DNA of 58,132 nucleotides from Bacillota bacterium (GCA_009786175.1 WQTQ01000242.1:1-58132), one strand, 5' to 3'; shown: positions 9,106 to 17,771, counted from the first letter of the stretch. Numbers and translations are program-made. The notes: generated by a model not told the origin, from the letters alone.

Positions 9106-10599
9106 ATGAAGGCAACATTACGTAAGGCAAGCGTAGTTTTAGTTATTATGCTTGTAGCAGCATTAGTTTTTACAGCATGTAACAGAGACGGTGGCACAGA
9201 GCCAACCACACAAGTTACACAGGCAGAGCAACCGCCTCCGCCGCCACCCGCACCGGCAGATGACGTCGAAGCAGCACCTCCTACAGAAGATGAAGCCGTA
9301 AGACTTGGCGGCATACACCCACCTAAAGATATGGGAGGACGTACCCTGCGTGTGGGTTGCTGGTGGGAAAACGCGCTTTCATTCGCGATTATGGGCTGGG
9401 ATGAACCGGACCCGGCAACTGCAGGCAACTACTTTATCGACAGAATGGTATGGGAAAACGGACGCCGCGTGTATGAAGAATTTAACTTTGTAATTGAAGA
9501 CGTTGTACTTGAACATGATCAAATGGTTCCTATGCTAACGGCTTCTGTAATGGCGGGCGATCCGTTTGCCGACATTGTAATGCTTGGCGGCGGTATGCAG
9601 CTTACAGCTTTTTTGGGCGACTTAATTTTACCGGCCCAGCGGATTAATTTGCCAAACTCTGACGTGCATGGCCCTCAGCTTTACGGCCATCTGTTAAACC
9701 CATTTGGGGGCGAGTATCTGGCTGTTTTCCCCAACCAGCCATTTTTGGACGCTATGTTAATGGGTGTTAACATGGATATTATCAACGCCATTGGTGCGCC
9801 AAACCCGCAAGAGCTTTATGTACAAGGCCGCTGGACTTGGGATGCAGCACTGGAAATTATGCGTATGGCAACCCGTGACACCACAGGTGACGGCATAATT
9901 GATCAGTTTGGTATCGCGGGTCAACCGGGTGAAATTATCAACTTGTTTATCGGTTCCAACGACGGCCGTTTGGTAACAGATGACAATATGTATTATCTGG
10001 ACCACCCAAACACTGTTGCAGCCCTGGAGTTTATGGAAATTATTTTCCGTGAAGGCTTGTGGGAATATGACAGAGTGCATGGCTTTGACGTAGGCAACTG
10101 GGGCGTTAACTTCTGGGCATGGCACGAAGGTAATTCTGCATTTGCACCTATGACAACATGGTCTATGAATAACGGCGACTTACCGTTTGATTTTATTGGT
10201 GTACCTTTCCCGCTTGGCCCTGGTAACACATCCGGTAATTCTACAATGGGCGGTTACAGACAATCTTGGACATTCCCCCATGGTTCTGACTGGGATCCTG
10301 CAGACATTCTTATGATTCTGGAAGAGTTTTGGTCATGGCCGGGCGATGAGCCTGACTTAATGCCAGACAATGAGCTTGGCTGGCCGCGCGGAGTATGGCT
10401 GACAGAAGACTGCGTACAAAACCAGCTTAACGCAGGGTTTAGAATGACCCGTTGTATCGGTATGGTTGTGCCACGGTATAACTGGATATTCGGCAGCTTT
10501 GTAAACCATTTTGCTAACCAGGAAATGACAGCAATGCAAGCTATTGAACATCATCGCGGCCCACAGCAAGAAATTTTGGACGAGTATTTAAGAAGATAA
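9106..10599 (+). CDS. Extracellular solute-binding lipoprotein (CUT1 type), copy 2
   Basis: 497 residues with lipobox FTAC, a proline-rich linker (PPPPPPAPADDVEAA) and a binding domain. It shares long identical stretches with copy 1 (for example MGWDEPDPATAGNYF versus FDWDEPDPATAGNYF, IINAIGAPNP, and RTLRVGCWWEN versus RTILAGNWWSG). Ligand-facing positions between the shared blocks differ, so it may have a distinct specificity. It has its own strong AAAGGAGG site, is separated from copy 1 by 99 bp containing a 24-bp perfect palindrome, and is followed by a bidirectional terminator. Confidence 0.88.
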   Translation: MKATLRKASVVLVIMLVAALVFTACNRDGGTEPTTQVTQAEQPPPPPPAPADDVEAAPPTEDEAVRLGGIHPPKDMGGRTLRVGCWWENALSFAIMGWDEPDPATAGNYFIDRMVWENGRRVYEEFNFVIEDVVLEHDQMVPMLTASVMAGDPFADIVMLGGGMQLTAFLGDLILPAQRINLPNSDVHGPQLYGHLLNPFGGEYLAVFPNQPFLDAMLMGVNMDIINAIGAPNPQELYVQGRWTWDAALEIMRMATRDTTGDGIIDQFGIAGQPGEIINLFIGSNDGRLVTDDNMYYLDHPNTVAALEFMEIIFREGLWEYDRVHGFDVGNWGVNFWAWHEGNSAFAPMTTWSMNNGDLPFDFIGVPFPLGPGNTSGNSTMGGYRQSWTFPHGSDWDPADILMILEEFWSWPGDEPDLMPDNELGWPRGVWLTEDCVQNQLNAGFRMTRCIGMVVPRYNWIFGSFVNHFANQEMTAMQAIEHHRGPQQEILDEYLRR

Positions 10600-10620
10600 C
10601 AAATGCAAAGGTTGCACAAA

Positions 10621-10657
10621 AAAGGGCTGTCTCGCTAATAAAGGAGACAGCCCTTTT
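10621..10657. terminator. Bidirectional terminator between convergent operons
   Basis: A 13-bp perfect stem (AAAGGGCTGTCTC / GAGACAGCCCTTT) with a 10-nt loop. It is T-flanked on the plus strand and has an A-run on the left arm, giving a T-run on the minus strand. It sits between the convergent ends of the binding-protein gene (10599) and the phnE-like gene (10656). Confidence 0.85.
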
Positions 10658-11435
10658 AACAAAATCGTTTTCTGATATTGCCGGAAACCAGCTCCAGCGC
10701 GAACATACACACAAAAATTATTAGTATTAATACGGTAATGGAAGGATAATCAAACTGACGTATACTGCGGGATAACAGTGCGCCAATACCACCTGCGCCA
10801 ACAACACCAAGAGTAATAGATTCCGCTACAGACGTTTCCAGACGTATGGCTATCCAGGCAAGGAAACCCGTAGTTACCTTTGGCAGCAGACCGTGTATTA
10901 CTATTTGCCCCCATGTGGCCCCCGTTGCCCGCATGGCAATAATTATGCCCTTGTCTTGTTCTTCTATGGACGCGATAAAGGCCTTTGTCAAATATCCCAT
11001 AGATGACAGTGTCAGCCCTACTACGCCGGTAGTGTAGCCAAGACCGATGGCGGCTACAATCATAAGCATTATTACAAGAGAAGGCACGGCACGTACAATA
11101 CTTACATATGCTTTAATTAAAATTGCAAGGGGCTTAAAAGGCGCGATGTTGTCTGCGGCCAAAAAGGCCAGGATGAATGCCAAACACCCCCCTAAAATCA
11201 GCCCGGCTACCCCCATTAAAAATGAAATGAAAAATTGTTGAAACCCGGAGATTACTATACCGGGGTTTACCTGCAAAAGCAGCCGGAGTATTCTGGACGC
11301 GTTGCTAAACCTTGCAATGAAACGGCCAATATCTAAGTTTAAAAACCAAAAACTTACGATAAACAATAATAAGGCGGCGGCAGCAAAAAGTATCCTTAAA
11401 ACGCGAGTTTTGACGGGCATAATACGGATTTTCAT
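10656..11435 (-). CDS. phnE: PhnE-type ABC transporter permease (distal)
   Basis: 259 residues with about six membrane helices and the PhnE signature region (GYLTKAFIASIEEQDKGIIIAM, then VVGAGGIGALLS near the C-terminus). It is the last gene of the minus-strand tetR-phnD-phnC-phnE-phnE operon, and its ATG overlaps the TGA of the preceding permease. Two PhnE paralogues would form a heterodimeric pore. The family imports phosphonates, phosphite or related oxyanions, but no phosphonate-degrading gene is nearby, so the substrate is open. Confidence 0.85.
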   Translation of the reverse strand: MKIRIMPVKTRVLRILFAAAALLLFIVSFWFLNLDIGRFIARFSNASRILRLLLQVNPGIVISGFQQFFISFLMGVAGLILGGCLAFILAFLAADNIAPFKPLAILIKAYVSIVRAVPSLVIMLMIVAAIGLGYTTGVVGLTLSSMGYLTKAFIASIEEQDKGIIIAMRATGATWGQIVIHGLLPKVTTGFLAWIAIRLETSVAESITLGVVGAGGIGALLSRSIRQFDYPSITVLILIIFVCMFALELVSGNIRKRFC

Positions 11436-12205
11436 AGGAACAACCTCTTCCTAATCGTACCGGACAAAAATTCCGCAAAAAGCACAATTGCGATAAGTAT
11501 TAAAATTAAAGTGGCTACCTCGTTAAAATTACGCAAGTTAAGGTGAGTTTGGATAAGCACACCCATTCCGCCTGCGCCTACCATCCCCAAAATAGCCGAT
11601 GCCCGTATGTTTATTTCAAAAGTAAACAGTGTCCAGTTTATCCATGCCGGGGCAAATTCCGGCAATAAGCCATGAATAATAAGTTGTGGAGTGCGGACAC
11701 CGCTTACTTTTAACGGTTCCAATTTTTTTGCCGCTATTTCGTTAATACTTTCTGCATAAGAGCGAGACAGGAAGCCCGTGGTAGATAAAATTAGTGCGAT
11801 AAGCCCAACCATGCTGCCAATCCCAAAAATGAATACCATAATCGAAGCCCAAATAACTACCGGTATTGTACGCAAAAAAGTCATAATAAACCGTGTTGCT
11901 ATTCGCACAATAGGGTAGGGGGTTATTTCTTCCGCCATCAGCATCCCAAAAATGAACGACAGTAAGGCGGAAATGTATGTGCCAACCACAGCAAAGGCTA
12001 CGGTGTACAAAACAGTCCTGGCGTAAATATTTATGTTGTCTATACTTGGCGGGAAAAAATTTGCGGCAATATAGCTTACAAACGAAGGAGCAACCACAAT
12101 AAGCTGCCATGGGCTAATGTTTAAGTACATCAAACACATAACTAAAACAGCAATTACAAAGGCAGCATTAAGCAATAATTTTACGCGCATGGCTTTTTCG
12201 TACAT
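11432..12205 (-). CDS. phnE: PhnE-type ABC transporter permease (proximal)
   Basis: 257 residues with about six membrane helices and the motif GFLSRSYAESINEIAAKKLE followed by MVGAGGMGVLIQ, the conserved inner-membrane permease signature of PhnE proteins. Its start lies directly after the phnC stop, and its Shine-Dalgarno (GGGGGTAAG) falls within a short C5/G5 inverted repeat at the end of phnC. It pairs with the downstream PhnE to form the channel. Confidence 0.85.
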   Translation of the reverse strand: MYEKAMRVKLLLNAAFVIAVLVMCLMYLNISPWQLIVVAPSFVSYIAANFFPPSIDNINIYARTVLYTVAFAVVGTYISALLSFIFGMLMAEEITPYPIVRIATRFIMTFLRTIPVVIWASIMVFIFGIGSMVGLIALILSTTGFLSRSYAESINEIAAKKLEPLKVSGVRTPQLIIHGLLPEFAPAWINWTLFTFEINIRASAILGMVGAGGMGVLIQTHLNLRNFNEVATLILILIAIVLFAEFLSGTIRKRLFL

Positions 12206-12206
12206 G

Positions 12207-12974
12207 TCAACTTACCCCCTTATATATGGGGGTGCTAACTTTGGAGTAAATTAGCTCAACCATATCATCTGTCAAATTTCCGGGGCTGCCATCATACACA
12301 ACATTGCCATGTTTTAATCCAATTATCCTACTTGCATAAGCTTTGGCAAATTCTACTTGGTGAAGGTTGATTATGCTTGTCAGCCCGCGGGCCTGGGTAA
12401 GTGATTTGATGTGATCAAGTACAATGCCTGCGCTTGTCGGGTCTAAAGAAGATATTGGCTCGTCTGCTAACAGCAATTTTGGGTTCTGCATCATGGCGCG
12501 GCATATGCCCACCCGCTGCATTTGCCCACCGGATAAACTTTTGGCTTTTTTATGCATAAATTTTTCCAGGCCAACGGCGGTTAATAAATTGTAGGCTTCT
12601 TCTAATTCTGCCTGAGAATACAGGCCAAACATACTTCTGAAAAAGCTCATTTGCCCAAGTCTGCCGTGCAATACATTTTGCATTACGTTGCTGCGGTCTA
12701 TCAAGTTATAGTCCTGAAAAATCATGCCAATTTGTGTGCGCAGTTTACGGAGTTTTGCCCCTTTTAAACCGTTAATAGGCTTGCCCTCGAAGTAAATTTC
12801 ACCTTCTGTGGCTGTGATAAGGCGGTTAATGCACCGTATCAGCGTTGTTTTCCCCGAACCGGATGAACCGATTATTACCACAAACTCGCCGGGGCTGATT
12901 TTAAGATTGATCCCGCTTAAAACCTCAGAGCTTGAAGGGGAGTATTTTTTTTTTAAATTGCAGATTTCCAGCAT
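12207..12974 (-). CDS. phnC: PhnC-type ABC transporter ATP-binding protein
   Basis: 255 residues. Walker A is GSSGSGKTT (about residue 36), the signature is LSGGQMQR, Walker B is LLLADEPISSLD and the switch His lies in INLHQ. Length and motifs fit PhnC, the cytoplasmic ATPase of phosphonate-type importers. It lies 3 bp after phnD and just before the two PhnE permeases, so the importer is complete within this operon. Confidence 0.92.
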   Translation of the reverse strand: MLEICNLKKKYSPSSSEVLSGINLKISPGEFVVIIGSSGSGKTTLIRCINRLITATEGEIYFEGKPINGLKGAKLRKLRTQIGMIFQDYNLIDRSNVMQNVLHGRLGQMSFFRSMFGLYSQAELEEAYNLLTAVGLEKFMHKKAKSLSGGQMQRVGICRAMMQNPKLLLADEPISSLDPTSAGIVLDHIKSLTQARGLTSIINLHQVEFAKAYASRIIGLKHGNVVYDGSPGNLTDDMVELIYSKVSTPIYKGVS

Positions 12975-12977
12975 GGG

Positions 12978-13862
12978 TTAATCCAATCCTAACGTCTGAA
13001 CTATGGAACGTACATGGGCGTAACCTTCAATATCCGGTTGTGTGAACCTAATGTTCCCGTCACCCCAGTTTTCTGCAAAATAAGCAGGGTCGTTAAATTG
13101 CAAGAAAAATTCGCGGATTTTCTCAATTAATTCCGGGTCGATGGCACTTCTGATAATATAACTTGGGCTTGGGACAGGTTCTGTATAACTAATTACTTTA
13201 AAATCTGAAGTGTAAATTAAGCCGCGTTCTTCCATGTTTTCCAAAAATATTCCGCCAATGGCCGCGGCATCAAAATCTCCAAAGCTTACACCAAAAACAT
13301 TTGTTTCATGACCGCCGGAAAATGTTGCCGTATCAAAAAAGTATCCGGATGTCATAATTAAATTTGGGTTTAGCCCAAGATTTGTGACAAGATGATATTT
13401 GGGAAAAATATAGCCTGTGGTAGATACAGCGTCTACAAAAGCAAAGGTCTTGCCTTCCAAGTCTGCCAATGTGTTTATGTCGTAACGGCTTGCGCAGGTA
13501 ATAAATACGGCGTTGTTAACGGTACCGGCACGGATTGGCATGGTTACAAGCAGCTCTACATCTACTACGGCAGAGGTGCGAATGTAATTGAACGCGGAAA
13601 CAAGCATGATGTCTAAGTGGCCGCTGCGCATAGCTTCAATGCCTATTAAGTAAGAAATATCCGGCATTGGTTCTACGGGAATGCCAATAAAATCCTCCAT
13701 GGCTTGGGCCAATGCACGGCTTGCGGCTTCGCCTGCCACCGGGTTTGATGCATCAATAGTTAAAGCAAGCCGGATTGGGGCTGCTTCATCTTGCCGGTTA
13801 CAGGCTGTTAAAACGGAAACAGCTAACAAAATCAACACGGTGAAAAAAAACATTTTCTTCAT
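12978..13862 (-). CDS. phnD: PhnD-type substrate-binding lipoprotein
   Basis: 294 residues with a lipobox (LTAC, Cys near residue 21) and a type-2 periplasmic binding fold. Residues such as MPDISYLIGIEAMRSGHLDIMLV and the AFVDAVSTTGYIFPKYHL loop match the phosphate/phosphite/phosphonate-binding family (the Ser-Thr-Thr/Ser-Gly loop binds the anion). It has a good AAGGAGA site and follows the tetR stop by 17 bp, so regulator and transporter are cotranscribed. Confidence 0.88.
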   Translation of the reverse strand: MKKMFFFTVLILLAVSVLTACNRQDEAAPIRLALTIDASNPVAGEAASRALAQAMEDFIGIPVEPMPDISYLIGIEAMRSGHLDIMLVSAFNYIRTSAVVDVELLVTMPIRAGTVNNAVFITCASRYDINTLADLEGKTFAFVDAVSTTGYIFPKYHLVTNLGLNPNLIMTSGYFFDTATFSGGHETNVFGVSFGDFDAAAIGGIFLENMEERGLIYTSDFKVISYTEPVPSPSYIIRSAIDPELIEKIREFFLQFNDPAYFAENWGDGNIRFTQPDIEGYAHVRSIVQTLGLD

Positions 13863-13879
13863 GAAATAAAAATCTCCTT

Positions 13880-14497
13880 TTAGTTTGAATGTCTGTACAT
13901 TTGTATTATTTCGGTTAAAACTGAAAATTGCTCGTTGATAATTTCTTCTGTAAGAGCATGACCAAGGGCGAGAATGCTTAACCCATCAATTGTGGCAATA
14001 ATGTGGGTCGCCAGTTGAGGAATTTTTTCATTTTTTATTATGCCTTGGCTTACCCCAAGGTTTAACATTGCCTCTACAGAAGCGCGAAGCTGGCTAAGTT
14101 GTGTATCTCTAAAAGCTTGTACAGCAGCTTTGGGTTTTGAAAAAATGTATTCGCAATAGGCGCGAAACAGGCTGTTCTCAAAATTTACAAGGCGTGCTTT
14201 TTGCTTAGACATGTATCTGTCCAGCACATTTTGAAAGGGTTCGTGATCCAAGACAGATTTGTTTATGCTGGAAATCCGCTCTTTGTTGCGATGTTTCATA
14301 ACTTCCAGAAAAACCTCGTCTACAGATGAGAAATAAATGTAAATTCCGCCGCGGCTAATCCTGCATTCGTCAATAATATCTTGCATGGTAACTGCCAAAA
14401 AGCCCTTGCGGCAAAACACAAGCCGTGCGGCTTCAAGTATTTTTCGTAATTTGTCTTTTCGTTGTTTTTCAAAATGTGGGCGTGAAATATTTGTCAC
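13880..14497 (-). CDS. TetR/AcrR family transcriptional regulator
   Basis: 205 residues. The N-terminal TetR helix-turn-helix (KILEAARLVFCRKGFLAVTM through SRGGIYIYFSSVDEVF, about residues 19-63) is followed by an alpha-helical ligand domain. It is the first gene of the phnD-C-E-E operon and probably represses it through the two palindromes at its own promoter. The start is uncertain: the only Shine-Dalgarno (AGGAGG, minus strand 14502-14497) overlaps the GTG at 14497, whereas an in-frame ATT at 14488 lies 8 bases after it. Translation therefore may begin at that ATT (202 residues). Confidence 0.88.
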   Translation of the reverse strand: MTNISRPHFEKQRKDKLRKILEAARLVFCRKGFLAVTMQDIIDECRISRGGIYIYFSSVDEVFLEVMKHRNKERISSINKSVLDHEPFQNVLDRYMSKQKARLVNFENSLFRAYCEYIFSKPKAAVQAFRDTQLSQLRASVEAMLNLGVSQGIIKNEKIPQLATHIIATIDGLSILALGHALTEEIINEQFSVLTEIIQMYRHSN

Positions 14498-14512
14498 CTC
14501 CTTTGTGAACGA

Positions 14513-14534
14513 ATGACACTGACACCAGCGTCAT
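14513..14534. promoter_or_regulatory. Probable TetR operator 1
   Basis: An imperfect inverted repeat with arms ATGAC-CTG and CAG-GTCAT, just downstream of the minus-strand -10 box. It shares the ATGAC/GTCAT half-sites with operator 2. Its position fits autorepression by the adjacent TetR-family protein (inference). Confidence 0.6.
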
Positions 14535-14539
14535 TTTAA

Positions 14540-14568
14540 AGTGTATGACATTAGTGTCATTTTGTCAA
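14540..14568 (-). promoter_or_regulatory. Promoter of tetR-phn operon
   Basis: On the minus strand, TTGACA (14568-14563), a 17-bp spacer and TACACT (14545-14540). The spacer is almost entirely filled by the palindrome at 14545-14560, so a bound repressor would block RNA polymerase. Confidence 0.65.
14545..14560. promoter_or_regulatory. Probable TetR operator 2
   Basis: A 16-bp near-perfect palindrome (ATGACATTAGTGTCAT) located between the -35 and -10 elements of the tetR-phn promoter. Two half-site mismatches lie at the centre. The same half-sites recur in operator 1. Confidence 0.65.
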
Positions 14569-14610
14569 TACACAATTATTTATAATCTTGATATTTTTTG
14601 TCAAAAATAG

Positions 14611-14639
14611 TTGCGCAATACGATTTCATATGATAGAAT
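14611..14639 (+). promoter_or_regulatory. Candidate promoter of the XRE gene
   Basis: TTGCGC (14611-14616), 17 bp, TAGAAT (14634-14639). It is immediately followed by an 11-bp direct repeat (14647-14668). A weak prediction by eye. Confidence 0.35.
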
Positions 14640-14646
14640 CTGCCCA

Positions 14647-14668
14647 GCAAAATTGTGGCAAAATTGTG
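14647..14668 (+). repeat. 11-bp tandem direct repeat upstream of XRE gene
   Basis: Two head-to-tail copies of GCAAAATTGTG (14647-14657 and 14658-14668) in the leader of the XRE-family gene, just downstream of its candidate promoter. One helical turn of spacing makes it a possible autoregulatory binding site. Confidence 0.5.
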
Positions 14669-14703
14669 GCATGTTTATGAAGTATACAAAAGGAGAATGC
14701 TGT

Positions 14704-15768
14704 ATGAGTGACGTTATAGTTGCAAAAGTTTCTTTACTTAATGAATTTATTTCGCTTCAGGACATTACTGACAAAATAAAAATCTTACGATTGCGCAGGA
14801 AGATACAAAAATTCATAAAAACTTATGAAGCTGACAATACACAGCTTATAGATGTTATGAGAGTTTTGGATTTATGGGTCGAGGAATTAGAGTACCATGA
14901 TTTTAATCATTTGCTTCGTATTGCCACTCCTGTAATAGAAAGATGTGTCAATTTAGAAAAACTAGATTTCTATGACACATTAATTTCATCTCATGTAGTG
15001 GGTTACTGTAAAGATTTTTTGGCCGTTTACACATTTGCCGGTAAAATAATTGCTGCAATCGAGAAATTTAAGTCTAATGAAAATTATCATCAAACCAAGT
15101 TGGTTATTTGTATGAATGTTTTGTGCCGCTTGTTAAGGGTAAGGTATTTCGAGCTGTCAGAAGAACAAGACACGGAAGTAATAGAGCAATTAACAAGTAT
15201 GTTTACGGAATATGTAGACAAGGTTGCGCATTTATGCAAACATGACAAAGAGCTTTGGGAGTACGAAACAGTAGCTGCAATACGTAAAGCTCTTTTTGAT
15301 AAAAATTATGATGAGGTTGACGAGGGCCTGTTGCGCATAACAAAAGAAGGACGCTATGCGATACATAAAGCTTTGTCCGAAGAGGTTAACAGGTATAATG
15401 CTTTTGCCGGAACGGCAAAAACTAAATTACAGCTAAACATTCAGTTGGGTAAGAATATTCGCAAACTTCGTAAATCAAAGTTTTTGAAAATTGATGAATG
15501 TGCAGCATTGCTAAAAATGACGCCATCTGTTTTACAGTCTGTTGAGCAGGGTAAAAGAAGTGCGCACATATACGTTTTGTATAAAATATCCGAAACATTC
15601 AATATCTCTTTAGATGAAATCGTAACCGGTGATGCTAACCCTGCGGTTAAAGAAGAACCCCTTACAGAGGAAGTTCAAAACTTGATTGACGCATGTCAGT
15701 CTTTGGTAAAATCAGACATAAACACTCTTATCGCGTTGGCAAAGCAGCTTGCAATAAAAGACTTATAA
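14704..15768 (+). CDS. XRE-family helix-turn-helix protein
   Basis: 354 residues. The first about 235 residues are alpha-helical with no motif I recognise. A Cro/C1-type helix-turn-helix follows at about 245-305 (LGKNIRKLRKSKFLKIDECA ... SVEQGKRSAHIYVLYKISE), then a short helical tail. The start at ATG 14704 is chosen because AAAGGAGA lies about 8 bases upstream; the open frame extends to 14611 but overlaps the candidate promoter. The coding sequence is visibly more AT-rich than its neighbours, which may reflect a different origin. The HTH near the C-terminus with a long N-terminal sensor region is unusual for this family. Confidence 0.78.
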   Translation: MSDVIVAKVSLLNEFISLQDITDKIKILRLRRKIQKFIKTYEADNTQLIDVMRVLDLWVEELEYHDFNHLLRIATPVIERCVNLEKLDFYDTLISSHVVGYCKDFLAVYTFAGKIIAAIEKFKSNENYHQTKLVICMNVLCRLLRVRYFELSEEQDTEVIEQLTSMFTEYVDKVAHLCKHDKELWEYETVAAIRKALFDKNYDEVDEGLLRITKEGRYAIHKALSEEVNRYNAFAGTAKTKLQLNIQLGKNIRKLRKSKFLKIDECAALLKMTPSVLQSVEQGKRSAHIYVLYKISETFNISLDEIVTGDANPAVKEEPLTEEVQNLIDACQSLVKSDINTLIALAKQLAIKDL

Positions 15769-15772
15769 GCGG

Positions 15773-15798
15773 CTTACCCCCTGATATCAGGGGGTAAG
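15773..15798. repeat. Intergenic palindrome, copy b
   Basis: A perfect 26-bp palindrome with the same CCCCCTGATATCAGGGGG core as copy a, starting 5 bp after the stop of the XRE gene and ending 57 bp before the next start. It is the longest loopless copy in the window. Confidence 0.85.
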
Positions 15799-15854
15799 TT
15801 ATTTTTCACTTTTATCTGCCATATATTATACAAAATATATTTCTGGAGGAAAAA

Positions 15855-16493
15855 GTGAAAAAAGCAGCAGTTTTATGTTTTATGGTTTTGCTAATAGTTA
15901 TTACGTCATGTGACACCGGAAGCCGCGGCCCATCAAATGAAGAGGAAATGAGCGCGTTTGAACAAATACAGCGGAAGCTAATCGGTTTGCAAAGCTTCCG
16001 TGCCATTGCTACGGTAGAGTATCATTCAAATAAGGGCGTAAATATTTACGAAACAGTACAGCATGCCAAAATTACAGGAGAATACCGTATTGAAGTTACT
16101 GCCCCCGCTCATGTTGCGGGTAGTGTAACCGCCTCTGACGGGCAGCAAATTGTTCAGTTTAACACCCGTGTAAATGGCCGTGTAATACTGCCGGTTACGG
16201 AAACACCGGAGCGGAGCGAAATATTTTTGACTAATTTTGTACGAAATTATTTGCAATGTAATGAAATTTCTGTTAGTGTAACAAATATGGAAGAAGGACT
16301 GCGTACTATTTTTGAAGCTACGGTGCCGGGCAGCCACCCATACTTGGCCATTTCCCGCTTATGGGTAGACAACGAGACACTTCTTCCTGTAAAATTAATC
16401 GTGTTCGACCAAGATGACGCTGTGCGAATAGTGGTTACATATCATGTATTGGAACTTAACGTAGATTTGGACGACGGGCTTTTTACAGTTTAA
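15855..16493 (+). CDS. LolA-like lipoprotein
   Basis: 212 residues. A short lipoprotein signal ends at a Cys (VITSC, about residue 19). The rest looks like the half-barrel LolA/LppX-type fold used by outer-surface lipid-binding or sporulation-associated lipoproteins (MxxLxxFRAxxxVEYxxxxG at the start, later LWVDNETLLPVKLIVFDQD, typical of this fold). It starts at GTG 15855 after TGGAGGA. It lies 39 bp before alr, the same neighbourhood in which LolA-like lipoproteins occur in other Firmicutes. Confidence 0.65.
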   Translation: MKKAAVLCFMVLLIVITSCDTGSRGPSNEEEMSAFEQIQRKLIGLQSFRAIATVEYHSNKGVNIYETVQHAKITGEYRIEVTAPAHVAGSVTASDGQQIVQFNTRVNGRVILPVTETPERSEIFLTNFVRNYLQCNEISVSVTNMEEGLRTIFEATVPGSHPYLAISRLWVDNETLLPVKLIVFDQDDAVRIVVTYHVLELNVDLDDGLFTV

Positions 16494-16532
16494 AACACTG
16501 GGCATGGCCCCATTAAAATGGAGGTTTACATA

Positions 16533-17669
16533 GTGATTTACAAAAGAGCTTGGGCAGAGATTGATCTCTCTAATCTGGCCCATAATTTAAGTGTGGTACG
16601 TAAAAATTTAAATTCCAAAACCCATCTGATGGGCATTGTTAAGGCGGACGCATACGGGCATGGGGCTGTGCCCGTTGCGCGCACCTTACTTGAAGGCGGC
16701 GCAAGTTCTCTTGGGGTTGCCATGTGCGAGGAAGGAATTGAGCTTAGGGAAAGCGGCATAAAGGGTACAATTCTTATTATGGGTTTTACCCCGGAGCAGT
16801 TACTGCACGAGGTTGTACGGCTGGACTTATCCCAAACAGTGTTTAGCCTTGGCGGTGCAAACGCGCTTGCTGTGCAAGCCGCACGTTTTAATAAACGGGC
16901 AATTGTACATATAAAAATTGACACGGGAATGAGTAGGTTGGGCTTTTTACCCAACCCGGATAGTGTGCGGCAAATTTGCGAAATTGCAGCACACCCGAAT
17001 ATTGATGTAGCAGGAATTTATACACATTTGGCAACATCCGACGAGTTGGAAACAGATTTTATGTTCCGGCAGTTAGCCCGTTTTGAATGGGTTCTTAGTG
17101 AATTATCGGCACGTGGTGTAAATATACCGTTAAAACATATTTCTAATTCCGGTGCGTTTTCTCATATAACAACGGGCAGTGGTTACGATGAGTTTTATCT
17201 GGACTTTGTAAGGGTGGGTATTATGTTATACGGCTACCCCCCCTCTGCAGAAATGATTGAAACTTGCGCCCCCCTTGGCCTAAAGCCTGTTATGCGTCTT
17301 ATGTCCCGGGTCAGTATGGTAAAAGAGCTTGAAGCGGGTGTTGGCATAAGCTATGGGCATATTTACAAAACCACACGTAAAAGTACCATTGCTGTATTGC
17401 CGATAGGATATGCAGACGGGTACCCGCGGCGGCTTTCACATGGGGGCAGGGTGCTTGTAAACGGTAAGTTCGCGCCTGTTGCAGGGGCAATTTGCATGGA
17501 CCAATGTATGATTGACATTACAGACATAGAAGGTGTCAATGCCGGTGACCCTGTGGTAATGATGGGCGAAAAAGGAATTTGTGCAGATAATCTGGCAGAA
17601 ATAGTTGGTACAATAAGTTATGAAATTTTATGCGGAATAGGCAAGCGAGTGCCCCGTATTTATGTATAA
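16533..17669 (+). CDS. alr: Alanine racemase
   Basis: 378 residues, the normal length. It is a PLP enzyme converting L- to D-alanine for peptidoglycan. Motifs are WAEIDLSNLAHNL at the N-terminus, the PLP lysine in GIVKADAYGHG (about residue 37), the second catalytic Tyr in GISYGHIYK, and GAICMDQCMIDIT. The start is GTG 16533, 8 bases after GGAGG; the in-frame ATG at 16518 lies before that site and would add five residues absent from the family. A MazF-type toxin gene follows, as in the Bacillus alr-ndoAI-ndoA arrangement. Confidence 0.95.
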   Translation: MIYKRAWAEIDLSNLAHNLSVVRKNLNSKTHLMGIVKADAYGHGAVPVARTLLEGGASSLGVAMCEEGIELRESGIKGTILIMGFTPEQLLHEVVRLDLSQTVFSLGGANALAVQAARFNKRAIVHIKIDTGMSRLGFLPNPDSVRQICEIAAHPNIDVAGIYTHLATSDELETDFMFRQLARFEWVLSELSARGVNIPLKHISNSGAFSHITTGSGYDEFYLDFVRVGIMLYGYPPSAEMIETCAPLGLKPVMRLMSRVSMVKELEAGVGISYGHIYKTTRKSTIAVLPIGYADGYPRRLSHGGRVLVNGKFAPVAGAICMDQCMIDITDIEGVNAGDPVVMMGEKGICADNLAEIVGTISYEILCGIGKRVPRIYV

Positions 17670-17693
17670 CACGAATCAATAAGTGATTCGTGT
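17669..17693. terminator. Stem-loop after alr
   Basis: A perfect 10-bp stem (ACACGAATCA / TGATTCGTGT) with a 5-nt loop, starting within the alr stop codon. No immediate T-run follows (a T5 stretch occurs 11 bases later), so it may be a weak terminator or a processing hairpin. Confidence 0.5.
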
Positions 17694-17771
17694 GTATAGA
17701 AAGTTTTTCCATTGGTTATAATTCAACCATAAATTCAATGCACTAGATAAATGTGTGGAGGGTGACAACAA

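Noticed and set aside
12214..12233. Sixth copy of the CCCCC/GGGGG palindrome at the end of phnC
   Set aside because: Only the C5 and G5 blocks match (centre TTATATAT rather than TGATATCA) and it overlaps the last phnC codons and the phnE ribosome site, so similarity may be chance.
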